A stretch of 64,000 bases of DNA, taken from NCBI GenBank assembly GCA_024867545.1, contig JANFNE010000020.1, positions 1-64,000 of the forward strand, in the 5' to 3' direction. Within the stretch, counting starts at the first letter, position 1. Each line of letters opens with the position of its first letter. This document shows, one piece after another, positions 21,427 through 32,237 of this stretch. The stretch is from Phytopythium helicoides. Lineage: Eukaryota; Oomycota; Peronosporomycetes; Pythiales; Pythiaceae. A program made the translations under genes and the position numbers. The notes beneath the pieces are model-generated. The model had not been told where the DNA came from, did no database searches, and saw nothing but the letters and a program-made list of their open reading frames with translations.

Positions 21427-22537
21427 ATGACGGAGCTGAACGAGGCGGCGGTGGTGGAGGTGGCGCCCGCGGCGGCGCGCGGGCCCGACGCGTGGATCGA
21501 GAGCGTGCGCGAGGGCAAGCTGCTGTCGGAGCTGGAGCTCAAGCAGGTGTGCGAGATGGTCAAGGGGCTGCTCATCGAGGAGTCGAACGTGCAGCCCGTG
21601 AGCAGCCCCGTGACGGTGTGCGGCGACATCCACGGCCAGTTCTACGACCTGCTCGAGCTCTTCCGCTGCGGCGGCGACGTGCAGAACACCAACTACATCT
21701 TCATGGTGCGGCTCGCTCGCGGGGGAGGCACGCAGACGGGGGACCGGCGGCACTGACGGACGGGTGCGCCTGCAGGGAGACTACGTGGACCGCGGACACA
21801 ACAGCGTCGAGTGCGTCGAGCTGCTGCTGTGCCTCAAGGCGCGCTACCCGGAGCGCGTGACGCTGCTGCGCGGCAACCACGAGTCGCGCCAGATCACGCA
21901 GGTCTACGGCTTCTACGAGGAGAGCGTGCGCAAGTACGGCAACGCCAACCCATGGAAGTACGTCATGGACGTGTTTGACTACCTCAACGTCGCCGCCATC
22001 ATCGACGGACGCGTGCTGTGCGTGCACGGTGGCCTGTCGCCCGAGGTGCGGACGCTCGACCAGATGCGCACCATTGAGCGCCAGCAAGAGATCCCGCACG
22101 AGGGCGCGTTCTGTGACCTCATGTGGTCGGACCCCGAGGACATCGAGATGTGGGCCATGAGCCCGCGTGGCGCAGGATACCTCTTTGGCTCCAAGGTCAC
22201 CTCCGAGTTCAACCAGATCAACGGGCTCGACCTCATCTGCCGCGCGCATCAACTCGTGCAGGAAGGATACAAGTACATGTTCCCGGACAAGAACCTCGTC
22301 ACGGTCTGGTCCGCGCCCAACTACTGCTACCGGTGCGGTAACGTCGCGGCGATCCTGGCGTTCGATGAGAATCTGGAGCGTGAGTTCAAGCTGTTCCGAG
22401 AGGTGCGTCCGATCTTCAATCCATTTTCCTGCTGCCTGAATGCATTGACGACTAACGAATCCCATACGTGTTCACAATAGGTTGCCGAGTTTACTGATAG
22501 CTTGACGCAGCGTGCGCTGGTGCCGTATTTCCTGTAA
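21427..22537 (+). CDS. PPP6C: PP6-type serine/threonine phosphatase catalytic subunit, three exons
   Basis: Exons 21427-21705, 21776-22402 and 22481-22537 give 320 residues; introns are 70 and 78 bp. All PPP-family metal and phosphate ligands are present: [13 protein letters not shown] (formed across intron 1), [16 protein letters not shown], and a histidine in [19 protein letters not shown] is the PP2A/4/6 signature. Within that group it is nearest PP6/Sit4, judging from [37 protein letters not shown] and [16 protein letters not shown]. The C-terminus VPYFL keeps the methylated Leu tail. PP6 acts with SAPS-domain regulatory subunits in cell-cycle and growth signalling (family knowledge). PP4 is the alternative; those motifs argue against it. 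Confidence 0.93.
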
Positions 22538-22775
22538 ACTACTGGCTGCCCCATCAAGGGAGGAAACGGCGCAAAGACGATTCATTTTTGCCTGCTGGTT
22601 TGCACTGCGCATTGTCGGAGCTAGACTCGCCTCGATCTCTCCTCTGCTCGCATTATAAGGAGAAAAATGTATCGGATGATAGTGACTTCCGCTGGTGACT
22701 CCGCTGTCGTAATGCAATCTTTTGGCGTGCTGGCTCAAGGTGTTACGGTACGATCGCCCGCTGCTGCTGCAGCTG

Positions 22776-25201
22776 CTACTTCCACTCTGGTTTTTCGCTC
22801 GCCTTTGCGGTCGCCTGCCTCTGTTGTTTGAGAGCTTTCGTGAGCGAAACACTTCGCGCAATCCGCTGGACGTACACTGGTGCCTCGATCGTGCGCGGTT
22901 TAAAGGTGCACTCGGCAAACTCCTGCAGCTCCTTCTCCTGCAATGCCCGCCGTTGCTTGACAGTGTGAGCTTGGCTCTGCTGCTGGATTCGCTGAAGGTA
23001 CGTATCAGGGCTTGACAAGATTTTGAGCCTGCCTTCGTGCTGCTCAGAGACGCGGTTGAGCCGCGGCCGGAATGTCAGTGATGACATCTCTTCTTGCTCC
23101 ATCTTGAGCTTCATCAGCCGCTGTGTTGTTTCTCGGCGCAGCAGATCCCCACGGCTGAGCTCTGTGACGGAACGCGCTTTCCGCTTCGCACTCACTTGGT
23201 TGATGGAGGGCTTGAAAGTGCAGTGAGGATCCTGTTATAGATGTGGATCTGATCAGTGCAAAGTAACAAGCTATCACGGCAGTAGCAACCACGTACCGCG
23301 ATACGAACAGTCTTCCCTTTGACATGATCGTGCTCCTTGCGCAAGGCGTATTTCGTAATGCGCTCGAGAAAGTCCCCCTTCCGTCCGTTCTCCATCATTT
23401 GAAGCGAGTTCTTGTTGATGTTGGGCTTATAGCCTGGCGTTAGCTGCTGCTTAGTTTGCTCAATCCGCTTCACACGCGCTTGCTCGTGGAACTTTTGCCG
23501 CTCCAGAAAGTTGGCAAACTTTTTTGCCCGGTCCTCTTTCTCTTCGTCCGTTTGAATTCCGCCTGCAGATCGTGGCCGCTCTCTCCCAGGGACAATTCTT
23601 TCATTGCGACGGCTGCTAAGACGCCTCCTGCTGCCTCGCCCATCGTTGCGAATGTAAAAGTCGTCTTGTGTGCCTCTTGCTAGAGGAGACGCTATGGAGT
23701 TGAGACTGTCGTCGTCTTCGGTTCCGTCGTCGTCACCAAACAATGATCGGCTTCGGCGTAACTCTGGACGCGACCCAGTCTCTGATGCTGCGCAGCACGG
23801 CCGACTCAACCGCTCATAAATATCTTGCTGGAGATAGAGCTGGGCCGACACCATTTCCGTGCTGATTGGGTTCACCTTTGGTTGAAAAGTGCACTCCTGG
23901 AGCTCCTTTGCTGTGGCTTCCATGGTAGCAGCGGCAAGAGAAGGAGACGTATCCGTCGGCGGATCGAGGTACTTGGCTTTGACCTTCTCCGTCAGCGAAT
24001 TGGCTCGATTGATTTTGGGCTTGAAAGTGCACTCTCGAGAGAGCTCGGCCTCTTCTTCTGCTTTCATCTTTGCTGCAAGCTCTTCTCGAGTCTTATAGTT
24101 GTCGGCTTCTTGGTATAAACGCTCAGATACTTCATGCGGTGAACTGCGCACATAGTCTCCTGACTGCCGCCCTCGCAATTTCGCTACAACCTTTGTCGAC
24201 TTGGGATTCACTTTGGGAGCAAACGTGCATTCGCTTAACTCGGTCTGGAGGAGCTGCTGCTTCATTTGCTCGCGAATAGCTTCTTTCTGCGACTTCCAGC
24301 GTGTCACTCGAGCATGGAACTTATCTTCTTCGCTCGTGTTGTTGGCACCTGCTGACGACACATTGTTCCCGTTTCCTTTACCTCGAAGACCCACTGTTGA
24401 ACGTCCGTTTCCCTCGAGAGAGCGCTCCAGATCGTCGCGAAAATGCTCTGTGAAATCAATAAAACCCTGCTTGTCGTCACCCTGTTGCATGTCATATCGC
24501 TGCGGAGTATAAACGTATGGCGATCCTGAAGTAGTATCTTGGTCGTTGCTATGAGTTGGTGCAAGTGGTTCGTGAAACCCCTGGGTTGGGTTGTCATAGT
24601 TCGAAGCGCTACCAAACAGGGTCTGTGCTGCCGACATTGGCTGCGTTTGTTGGCTACTTCTCTGCTGATGTTGTCCGTACTGAGAAGCTGCTGTCGAAAC
24701 AGCCGATGACGCCCGCGATTTGTTCGCCATCCACTCCTGCACGCTGAATCGCGGAACTTGATCGTGGGAGACTCCGGTGGCAAGGAACTCGGCGTTTCCT
24801 TGAACAATGTTAACTCCGGCGTTCCCAGGTGGCGGTGGAAGCGGATTAGTGAAAGACGCATCGGCAGTGTTTGTGCGCGCAAAACTCGAAACCACTGAGC
24901 CATTGGCTGTCGATATCATAGGTGGCGGGGGTGGGCGGGTGACTCCTCCAACTCCTTGCTGGTTGATCAAAGTCGAAGCAGCCCCACCAACTCCAAGCGG
25001 GAAGACCGGTGTCGAATGTCCAAACGCAGGTTGAGTCACCGAAACGGAAGTCGCACTGCGCTGCGCACCCTCCGAACTCGCCGTCTTTTGAGCTTGTAGC
25101 TTGGCAATCTGCTGAAAGAGTTGCATCTTGGAGATATCACCGTTCTTGAGCTGCTGCATGAGCGCTGGGACGCCCGCGGACGGCGGAGCCATGGCGTCCA
25201 T
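22776..25201 (-). CDS. Protein with seven [E/H]CTFxPKxN repeats, two exons (unknown function)
   Basis: Exons 25201-23297 and 23231-22776, with a 65-bp GT-AG intron, give 786 residues. The N-terminal ~300 residues are Gln/Ser/Pro-rich with poly-Pro runs, probably disordered. From residue ~320 a short motif of the form E-C-T-F-x-P-K-[VI]-N recurs near residues 323, 388, 435, 587 (degenerate, GYKPNIN), 637, 687 (LTFRPRLN) and 742. It is embedded in charged, helix-prone segments, typically ~50 residues apart. One repeat is created right at the splice junction, which supports the intron. Similar TFxPKIN motifs occur in protist cytoskeletal or ciliary proteins, but I cannot name the family. The first ATG in frame (25201) was used; another at 25192 has the better context. 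The gene is divergent from glycosylasparaginase. Confidence 0.82.
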
Positions 25202-25437
25202 GCTCTCACTCGCTCTTCCCACCCGACGCTTTGCGTCACCGCGCTTGGGCCTTCAGCGAGCGTCCTGTTCAAGCCACATGCTCATTCTATTCACAGCCCG
25301 TTGCGTGGCTGTGAGCTGCATTTTTAGCCATCGCACGCGAACGTAACGGCCGCAAGTTGAAGCGAGTCGTGGTGTTCTCCACACAATGTATCCATCCTCC
25401 ACTGAGTCGGATCCCCCCTTTTGACAAGCAAATCGCC
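25202..25437. promoter_or_regulatory. Divergent promoter region
   Basis: 236 bp between the start codons of the CTF-repeat protein gene (-) and the glycosylasparaginase gene (+). No specific motif stands out; the role is assigned by position only. Confidence 0.35.
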
Positions 25438-26763
25438 ATGGCTCCGATGCGCCGGCGCCAGCGGCTGTGGCTCGGTGCGCTGGCCGTCGCGGCGCTGGTG
25501 GGCGGCTCCTTCTGGCTGCAGCAGTCGCAGATGACGCCGCGCCGTCACCCGGCGGTGGTGATCAACACGTGGCCGTTCACCAACGCGACGCGCGCCGCGT
25601 TCGCCGCGCTGGAGCGAAACCGCAGCCGCGTGGCGGCGCTGGATGCCGTGGAGGCAGGCTGCAATCGGTGCGAGGTCGACCAGTGCGACTTCACGGTGGG
25701 CTACGGCGGCAGCCCTGACTCGAATGGCGAGACGACGCTCGACGCCATGATCCTGGACGGCACCTCGATGGAGATGGGGGCGGTTGCGAGGCTGCGGCGC
25801 GTCAAGCCAGCCATCGAGGTTGCACGCGCGGTGATGGAGCACTCGGCGCACAGCATCCTTGCGGGGGACGGAGCGCTCGAGTTTGCCAAGATGATGGGGT
25901 TCGAGGAGACGCCGCTCGAGACGCCTCACTCGCAGGCGGTGTTTGAGTCCTGGCGCGAGCAGCACTGCCAGCCCAACTACTACCGCAACGTCGTTGGGCA
26001 GAATACCTCCTGTCCTCCGTATACCCCCATGAGCCGCGATATTCACCGTGTGAAGGAGCAGGTTTTCCTCCCGTCTACCCAAACGTTCAAGAAGCAGAAC
26101 AGTGCTGGTGTGGAGAGCTTGATTTCCGAGAACAACCACGATACGATTGGTATGGTCGTGCTGGCTGAGGACGGGCACATGGCAGGTGAGTGCTGATTCG
26201 TCTGCTGCAGCTCGCCCACGGCCTGATTGTTTGTGCTTATTTCCTTCAGCTGGTACTAGCTCAAACGGAGCGAATCACAAGATTGCCGGGTACGACTTCT
26301 CTCGTGTCATTGTCGGTGATGGTGCAGATACTCAAAGCTGTCTTTTCGCGCAGACGAGTTGGCGATGCTGCTGTTCCAGGAGCGGGTGCCTTTGTCGACT
26401 CTTCTATTGGTGGCGCGGCTGCCACTGGAGACGGCGATGTCATGATGCGCTTCTTGCCATCGTTTTTTGCCGTTCAAGAAATGGGCAAGGGCGTTCATGT
26501 ACGATCGTTGGCAGAACTTTCGCGGGCTGTGAGGAGTTTGTTTTCTGATCGGCATGCTTTCATGTGGAAACTAGCCTACAACTGCGTGCGAACGAGCGTT
26601 GCGCCGCATCGCCAAGTTCTACCCCGACTTTTTGGGGGCAATGGTCTGCTTGAATCGTCGAGGCGAGTATGGAGCTGCCGGTCATGGCTGGAACTTCTCG
26701 TACTCGGTTCAGACAGAGGATATGCACCATCCAATTGTCGTCAACGTGCCGCCGATGAAGTGA
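25438..26763 (+). CDS. AGA: Glycosylasparaginase (aspartylglucosaminidase), four exons
   Basis: Exons 25438-26185, 26250-26289, 26354-26498 and 26575-26763 give 373 residues. The introns are 64, 64 and 76 bp, all GT-AG with exact frame joins. This Ntn-hydrolase cleaves the GlcNAc-asparagine bond of glycopeptides in lysosome-like compartments. Residues ~8-24 form a signal peptide or anchor. The alpha-chain region has [29 protein letters not shown] and LDAMILDG. The autoprocessing site is H-D-T-I-G-M with catalytic Thr236, expected to become the N-terminus of the beta chain. After it come [26 protein letters not shown] and [17 protein letters not shown], the first two pieced together across introns. 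The C-terminal part ends in the conserved [16 protein letters not shown]. Cysteines are spaced as in the family. Confidence 0.92.
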
Positions 26764-27558
26764 CGATGCCTTGGCGATGCATGATTTCGCACACGTTGCT
26801 CAGGCTTTCATCACATGTATCTTCCGACATAAATAAACGGACTGCAAGTGATGGTTTCTCATTTGCTTGGGGTACCAGAACCCAGCGAGGAAGCAAGCGT
26901 CATGATGACTGCATAGGCAATTCAACGGACACTACACTACTCGACTGGATTTTCTCGGTCGCGTTGAAGGCTTGCCGAGAGCTCATTGGCAGCGTCGTGG
27001 GTTCCAACGCAGTCCTAAATTCTCTCCGCAGCGTCGCTCCACCGGATCCTAGCGGCTCAATGCGACCGTTATGGAGGGCTTCCTCGCAGGGAGGAACGGG
27101 TCGCTGGCTGAGCAAGTCGCTGCAACCGACGGACAGCATTTCTTTTCTCAGTCGTGAATTTGCAAGATGGAGTCCAAGTGGCCGCATTTCCCGGCTCACG
27201 ACCCATGGACACGCAGGGTGGTAATTTATTCCTAGCTGAATTCCTCGCAAACCTTGTGCGATGTTGAGTTCCGAGGGCTGAAACTGAGTACCAAACACAC
27301 TATGAATTCAACATATACATACAGTAAAGTTGGCTAAATTTTATACATGTCTACTTCAAAAATGGGTACATTTTGTAACGTGTACACACTTGGTTAATAG
27401 ATTCATTCTTGGATGCTTGGAGCACTCAGTAGTTTCATCTGTAGTGGTTTCATGAAATTGTGAGATAGTGGTTCCATGGGATAGGCATGTGAAACCACCA
27501 AAGACAACAGCGTGGGTATTGAAGGGCGGACTTGATCACATTCAAATTCGCATTGAAC
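26764..27558. other. Spacer at the change from gene-rich to transposon-derived DNA
   Basis: Nearly 800 bp without a supported gene. Composition becomes AT-rich after ~27,230. A near-palindrome at ~27,443-27,500 (GTGGTTTCATG ... CATGTGAAACCAC) might be part of a transposon end, but I could not find a partner copy at the far side of the MULE/Fanzor block. Confidence 0.4.
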
Positions 27559-29363
27559 ATGAGTGACTCCGAGTTCGAATACAGCAGCGACCAAGACCCA
27601 AGAGATGCGTTGGACGACGTGACAAGTTGGACGTACGTCAGTACACACGCCACCCGGACCGAAGCTCGAGGCACAGCGTACAGGGGTGGCAAGCGCGGTA
27701 CAGGCATCTACATACAAGCAAAAGTGTCAACTTGACTCGGTTTACGTATAGCTGTTGCTCGCACCGTGAAAGTCGTCACCGCATGCGAATCACGAAGACT
27801 GCACAAGGGTTCGAGCTTGAGGGACGAGGGTCGAACAATGGCGGGTCAAGTGATAAAGCGCGCATTGGCATCAATCCGGCCATTTTGAACCAAGTCGACG
27901 GGCTTATTATTGGTGACTACGGTGCTATGATGGTGTTGACCTTTCTCGAACAGCGATTAGTAAGAATCCAGATATGCTTGCTGTTCTACCCACCAAGAGG
28001 CAAATATCCAACCGCAAGTCATACCTGAGATCGCGAATGGGTGTCCGTTTCGACACTCACGCAAATCTTCTGAGTGGGCAGCTGATCGCATGTGCATTGA
28101 CCCAGCTGATTTTTTTCAAGATCTTGTCGATTTTGATGATGGTTCGGACTGGAATCGGTTCATGGAGCAGCACGTATTCTTCAGAATGAGCCAGTCGTTC
28201 TTGGTTCCTTCAGCATGATGCAACAGATGAATAGGATGCTTTTTATGGGATTATTATGACATCACGTCGACTGTTCCGCAACGTTTTTTTTTTTTTTGCA
28301 GTACGCAGCCAAGGATCTGACGTGCTAGGGATCACTGATGGCATCTACAAACTACACCGTGGCGGGTGGACTTTAGTCGATTTTAGTACAACGGGTGCCA
28401 ACTCCGAGAAGGGGAAGATTACCAGAGCATTCTATCCCTGGGCCTGTATGTTTGTACGAACAGAAACCACTCAGGCGTATGAATTTCTTTTCCAGACGGT
28501 TCTGAAGGCTGCTTGTTGCTTTTTTCGGGTCCGATTGGAACTGCGGTTTGGGTCGCTTGATCGTTCATGGCCGATTGCGAATGCTTTCCGAAAAATATGG
28601 CCAAATATTCAGCTGTTGTCATGTTGGCCCCATGTTTTACGAAACACGTCCAAGCACACGTCTTTGCTGAAATTTCCTACTAGTTATCAAAACGTGATCT
28701 TGCCAGCTCTGCACATTCTCCACAAATCAAGGGCGCGAGCTCAGTTTCTCTCACTTGCAACTCAATCATTTGAATCGTGGGAAAGATTGGGGGAAGCAGC
28801 ATACGCGTCGTGGTTTCGGGAGCAGTACATGCAAGAGCCGTGGTGCGACTTGTTCTGCACAGCAAGCAAGCGACTTTGGGGGAGTAGTTCCAAACCAAAA
28901 CCCTATTGAAGCGCATCATCGCAGTAGGAAGACGAGCTGTGTTACCTCACTGCGGGCAAAAACTGGTATTGTTCTGTATCAATCTCTCTCGGGGATATCC
29001 ATCTAAGGCGCGAACAAGTGTGCTGGCACACACCAAATCAATCACTTTACTGCAGGTCCAATGGAAGCTCGCCGTTTAGATGTTGCTCGTGAATTGATTC
29101 ATCCCGACAACCACAAAAAGGTTTATAAGCGCGGTTCAGCAAGGCAAGAGCTTCAAATGATAGTCTTTAATGCATCGACTTGCCGCTGGTACCCGGGGCT
29201 TGGGGATGGATTGCCCATCACTAGAGCTCGGATTGCTGTTTTCTCTAAGTCTGTGCAAGGCAAACTCTCAAGAAATGCTGATTTCATCGACTCCAAGAAT
29301 GAGTACCAGTCGATGCATGCGGTGCACATACTTACCCAAAACCCTCCGCCCTCCACTCTCTGA
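27559..29363 (+). pseudogene. Frameshifted Mutator-like (MULE) transposase with FLYWCH-like finger
   Basis: Pieces of one transposase lie in order but in different frames. The start (27559) encodes an acidic stretch, MSDSEFEYSSDQDP. At ~27,740-27,840 a FLYWCH-like finger appears (TYSCCSHRESRHRMRI ... GRGSNNGG), whose final HNH ligand pair has decayed to NNG. At ~27,860-28,200 the catalytic-domain lead-in is split by at least two frameshifts. The MULE core at ~28,256-28,909 has TDGIYKLHRGGWTLVDF, FGSLDRSWPIANAFRKIW and CWPHVLRNT. Then NPIEAHHRSRKT (frameshifted, ~28,900) and a C-terminal part (29061-29363) reading GSARQELQMIVFNASTCRW ... QSMHAVHIL. A run of ~14 T near 28,284 may account for one shift. 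MULE transposases move DNA by cut and paste. This copy cannot make an intact protein. Confidence 0.75.
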
Positions 29364-30470
29364 TTCTGCGCAGTCCAGTGTCTTGTGGTGGTCGCTGATG
29401 ATGAAAGGGTGTGGACACTAGCAGAATGTATCGATAACAAAGAGTGCATTCGATGGACTCAACTCGCTGACTTGTGGCAGCGCAAGCCGTTCCGCATTGA
29501 AAAACTCGAGAAGAAGGCGAAGGGCACGTTCCATCGCGAGGTCTCGACGGACGGCTATGGTGTTGCGGTTCACTTTGACCGGCTGACCCACGGGGCGAAA
29601 AAGAAGGACAATGATGAAAAAGATGAACCACATGGTTCTGGTGTGTCCAATGTGTATGGTATTCAGCTGGAAAAGAGGCCAATGGAAAATCTGAGCGGGT
29701 ATGATGTGGTCTGGGGCGTTGATCCTGGGCGCACCGACTTCATCACTGCTGCTGGCTTTGATGTGAGCACCATGGAGACCAAGCGGATCCGATACAGGAC
29801 GTCTGATTTTCGTCGAGCGAGCGGATACAACCGCTCCAATCAAATTTTCCGCCATCGGATCGATGAGGTACCAGGGCTCCGTCAATTGCTGCGCGAGTCG
29901 CCAACGAAAAAGACTGCATCGTCCGAGACACTCTCCGAGGCAATCCGATATTGGTTTGCGCATGGCCCCGGGCTCTTGGCGACGTTCATGGACCCCGTGT
30001 ACCGGAAGCTAAAGTTCCGCCGTTACGCAGTCAGCAATGCCAAGCTCGACCGTGCTTGCTTCGAGCTGGCTGGTCCACGAGGGACACGGACTGTCGTCGG
30101 CTTTGGAGACTCTGGGTTGGCAGGTGCCGGTTTTATCAAAGGAAGCGTGGCAGGACCCGTCAAGCGATTTGTGCAGAAGCTGTCTCGCTACTGTGAAGTC
30201 GTCGTCGTCGACGAGTACCTGACGAGCCAGATCCACAGTGCTTGCCGGTCGACAGAGCGACTCGAGCACCCGCGCGTGATGCGCCAGTGCCGCGACGGCA
30301 AGACGAGGAATGTCCCGGTCTACAAGGTGCTGCATTGCCTGACCAAGAACGACGGGTGCGGCAAGACAGTCGACCGTGACGTCAATGCCGCCGAGAATAT
30401 GCTGGGCATTCTCACGAATCAGCTCATTGGTGTGCCCCGTGACTCGCGACTCCAGCGTGCCCGCAACTAG
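29364..30470 (+). CDS. Fanzor (eukaryotic TnpB-like RuvC nuclease), N-terminus missing
   Basis: An open frame of 368 codons with no ATG in its first ~105 codons. The frame is closed upstream by TGA 29361-29363. The C-terminal RuvC nuclease core is complete. Numbering from the GTG at 29385, RuvC-I is GVDPGRTDF with Asp113, RuvC-II is VVDEYLTSQIHSAC with Glu277, and RuvC-III is DRDVNAAENML with Asp332. Between II and III four Cys (287, 302, 318, 325) form the TnpB-family zinc finger. Before RuvC-I, GTFHREVSTDGYGVAVHFDR matches the conserved Fanzor wedge/REC border. Fanzors are RNA-guided DNA endonucleases carried by eukaryotic transposons. Full-length members have roughly 150 or more extra N-terminal residues that are absent here, so this copy is truncated or uses an unidentified upstream exon. 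It lies just after MULE sequence, in the same frame. Confidence 0.88.
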   Translation, partial: FCAVQCLVVVADDERVWTLAECIDNKECIRWTQLADLWQRKPFRIEKLEKKAKGTFHREVSTDGYGVAVHFDRLTHGAKKKDNDEKDEPHGSGVSNVYGIQLEKRPMENLSGYDVVWGVDPGRTDFITAAGFDVSTMETKRIRYRTSDFRRASGYNRSNQIFRHRIDEVPGLRQLLRESPTKKTASSETLSEAIRYWFAHGPGLLATFMDPVYRKLKFRRYAVSNAKLDRACFELAGPRGTRTVVGFGDSGLAGAGFIKGSVAGPVKRFVQKLSRYCEVVVVDEYLTSQIHSACRSTERLEHPRVMRQCRDGKTRNVPVYKVLHCLTKNDGCGKTVDRDVNAAENMLGILTNQLIGVPRDSRLQRARN

Positions 30471-31225
30471 GAAGACTACCAGACACCACCACCAAATTCT
30501 CAGCCCATCCAGCAGTGATCGAATGTCTGTTTGCGGTTCACAAGTGGAGACTCGGTCCTGGGTGGCTCGGCTCTCGCGTTTGGGAGCTGGGGGCGACTTT
30601 TTGCTACTTGTAGCAAAAGCGCTGTTGACCGCCGGTTCTTTTCACCCAGAAATAAAGAGAAGTCGGCATTATGAGGCTTGCTTCACAGCAACGCACACGG
30701 TGTGATATTGGTCAAGCCGTAGGTTACTGCTTGCGCACTGTCATTACGGTGTGGTAGTGGTAACCCTATTAATGTCCTACTTCGATGTCACCAATTTTAA
30801 TTAAGCAAGGTGTTTTACATCAACACTTGAATTTTGTACAGGACGCTCGCGAGTGGATGGTCGCTTGGCTATTTTCGCGTGATGGCGTAGCGATTTGACG
30901 TATACAATAGCAAAAGCAAAGGTTTAATTCTCGTTGATGCCAACGGACCTCTTTGTGGGGTATTGCCCCAGAAATATCACCAACTTATAGTGACTTGATA
31001 TGTCCGATTTTTTTTTACTTTAAAACACAAACACGAACAACATTATTTTGGCGCAATTCATTGTTCAGTCGCGCCAAATAAGCCCTTTTCAACATCATTT
31101 TAAAGGTGAAATCTGTATTCTCCACTCTGAATCGAAATTAGAGCCCCATCGTATCGCAACAGATGGTTTGCGATGTAGAGAATATATTGTTGATCGATTG
31201 CACAGCACCATGGCCATCTACTTCA
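30471..31225. other. AT-rich spacer downstream of the Fanzor frame
   Basis: No coding frame is supported. If the Fanzor locus were functional, its guide (omega) RNA would be expected in this 3' flank. A GGTTAC/GTAACC inverted repeat at 30722-30765 and a TTTGGCGC/GCGCCAAA inverted repeat at about 31,048-31,078 are the only clear fold-back sequences. Neither is evidence of an omega RNA by itself. Confidence 0.4.
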
Positions 31226-31260
31226 AATTAAAAAGGCTGGTGTTGGAATACAGGATTTAT
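31226..31260 (+). repeat. Left TSD and terminal inverted repeat
   Basis: AATTAAAAA (31226-31234) followed by the left TIR, whose conserved core GTTGGAATACAGGATT starts at 31242. The partner is at 34445-34479. Confidence 0.6.
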
Positions 31261-32237
31261 TTCAATGACAGTTCTAGAAAATCCTGTCATATTACAGGAT
31301 TCATCATGTATTAATCCTGGTTTTTGAAAAACCTCTCCAAGTAGACGAAACAGCCGTGAAAAATTGGCAAGGACGCGTAAGATACGTAAATATTTGACTT
31401 GCAGTTAAAGATCGATTAGATGATCCTTTGGGTAAAGCAGGGCAACTGATAGCAAGTGCCGTATCCAGCGTATTGTCGTATGGTGCATAAAACTAGCGAA
31501 TAACATCGCCTTCTCAGATATTTTCTACAGTTCCTTTGTGATATTCGGTACCAGAAGACTGGCTGAGCGAGTGTGACACATTCCTCGAGCACACAATGCC
31601 AAGGCTTCCTGTCTCATACGGGACAAGGACAAACCAAGCGCTCGGAGAGCGGTGGAAGAACACAGTGCAAGTACAAGCCCTTATTGACGACTAATTAGTG
31701 TCGCCTGACTGTCATCAATTGCTTTGAGAGAAATGTCATGAAAGCGAAACTGGAAGAGGTCTATGAAGGCCTAGAGGACACCCAACAGAAGATAAAAAGA
31801 ACAAGCATTGACGTGTGGAGGTAGGACAACGCGAAGCTACTGAGCTATGCAAGTCTTGTACGACTGCCCGGCAGTGCAAGGCGTGCTAAGTGGGCATGGC
31901 CACAACATAGCCACGACACGCTAAGATTCATACAGTGGAATGGATTAAAGCCGTCTGTGCTCAGGGATTCCCAGTGTTATCTCTCATACTGCAGCAAAAT
32001 TCCCTCCTGTTTATAGAGACATGGATGATAACACGCCAGTGCTCCACGCTTCATCCTGTGGGGGGAAGGCTTATTGGAGCTTCACAAGCTTAATCTCCGA
32101 GCGAGATCCCTCTGAAGGCAAGCCGCCGCAGAGGATGTCAACTTTTAGCTCGCTCACCTCAACATCTAGGTCAAGGAGAGGAGCATGGTGGAGCTTGGTT
32201 TGATGTTGTGTAGAACGCCGACAATACCCCCGTTTTC

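Noticed and set aside
20378..21430. 350-codon plus-strand frame over the LRR gene start
   Set aside because: Mostly the reverse strand of the 5' part of the LRR coding sequence plus promoter; no family features.
26190..27224. 344-codon frame overlapping the end of glycosylasparaginase
   Set aside because: It reads the true exon 3 only between 26354 and 26498; the rest is intron, wrong-frame exon 4 and 3' flank.
27443..27500. GTGGTTTCATG/CATGTGAAACCAC as TIR of the MULE-Fanzor element
   Set aside because: Both arms lie on the same side of the element and I found no matching copy downstream of the Fanzor frame.
30722..31078. Inverted repeats downstream of Fanzor as omega RNA
   Set aside because: Short 6-8 bp stems of this kind are common in AT-rich DNA; without other copies to compare, an omega-RNA call is unsupported.
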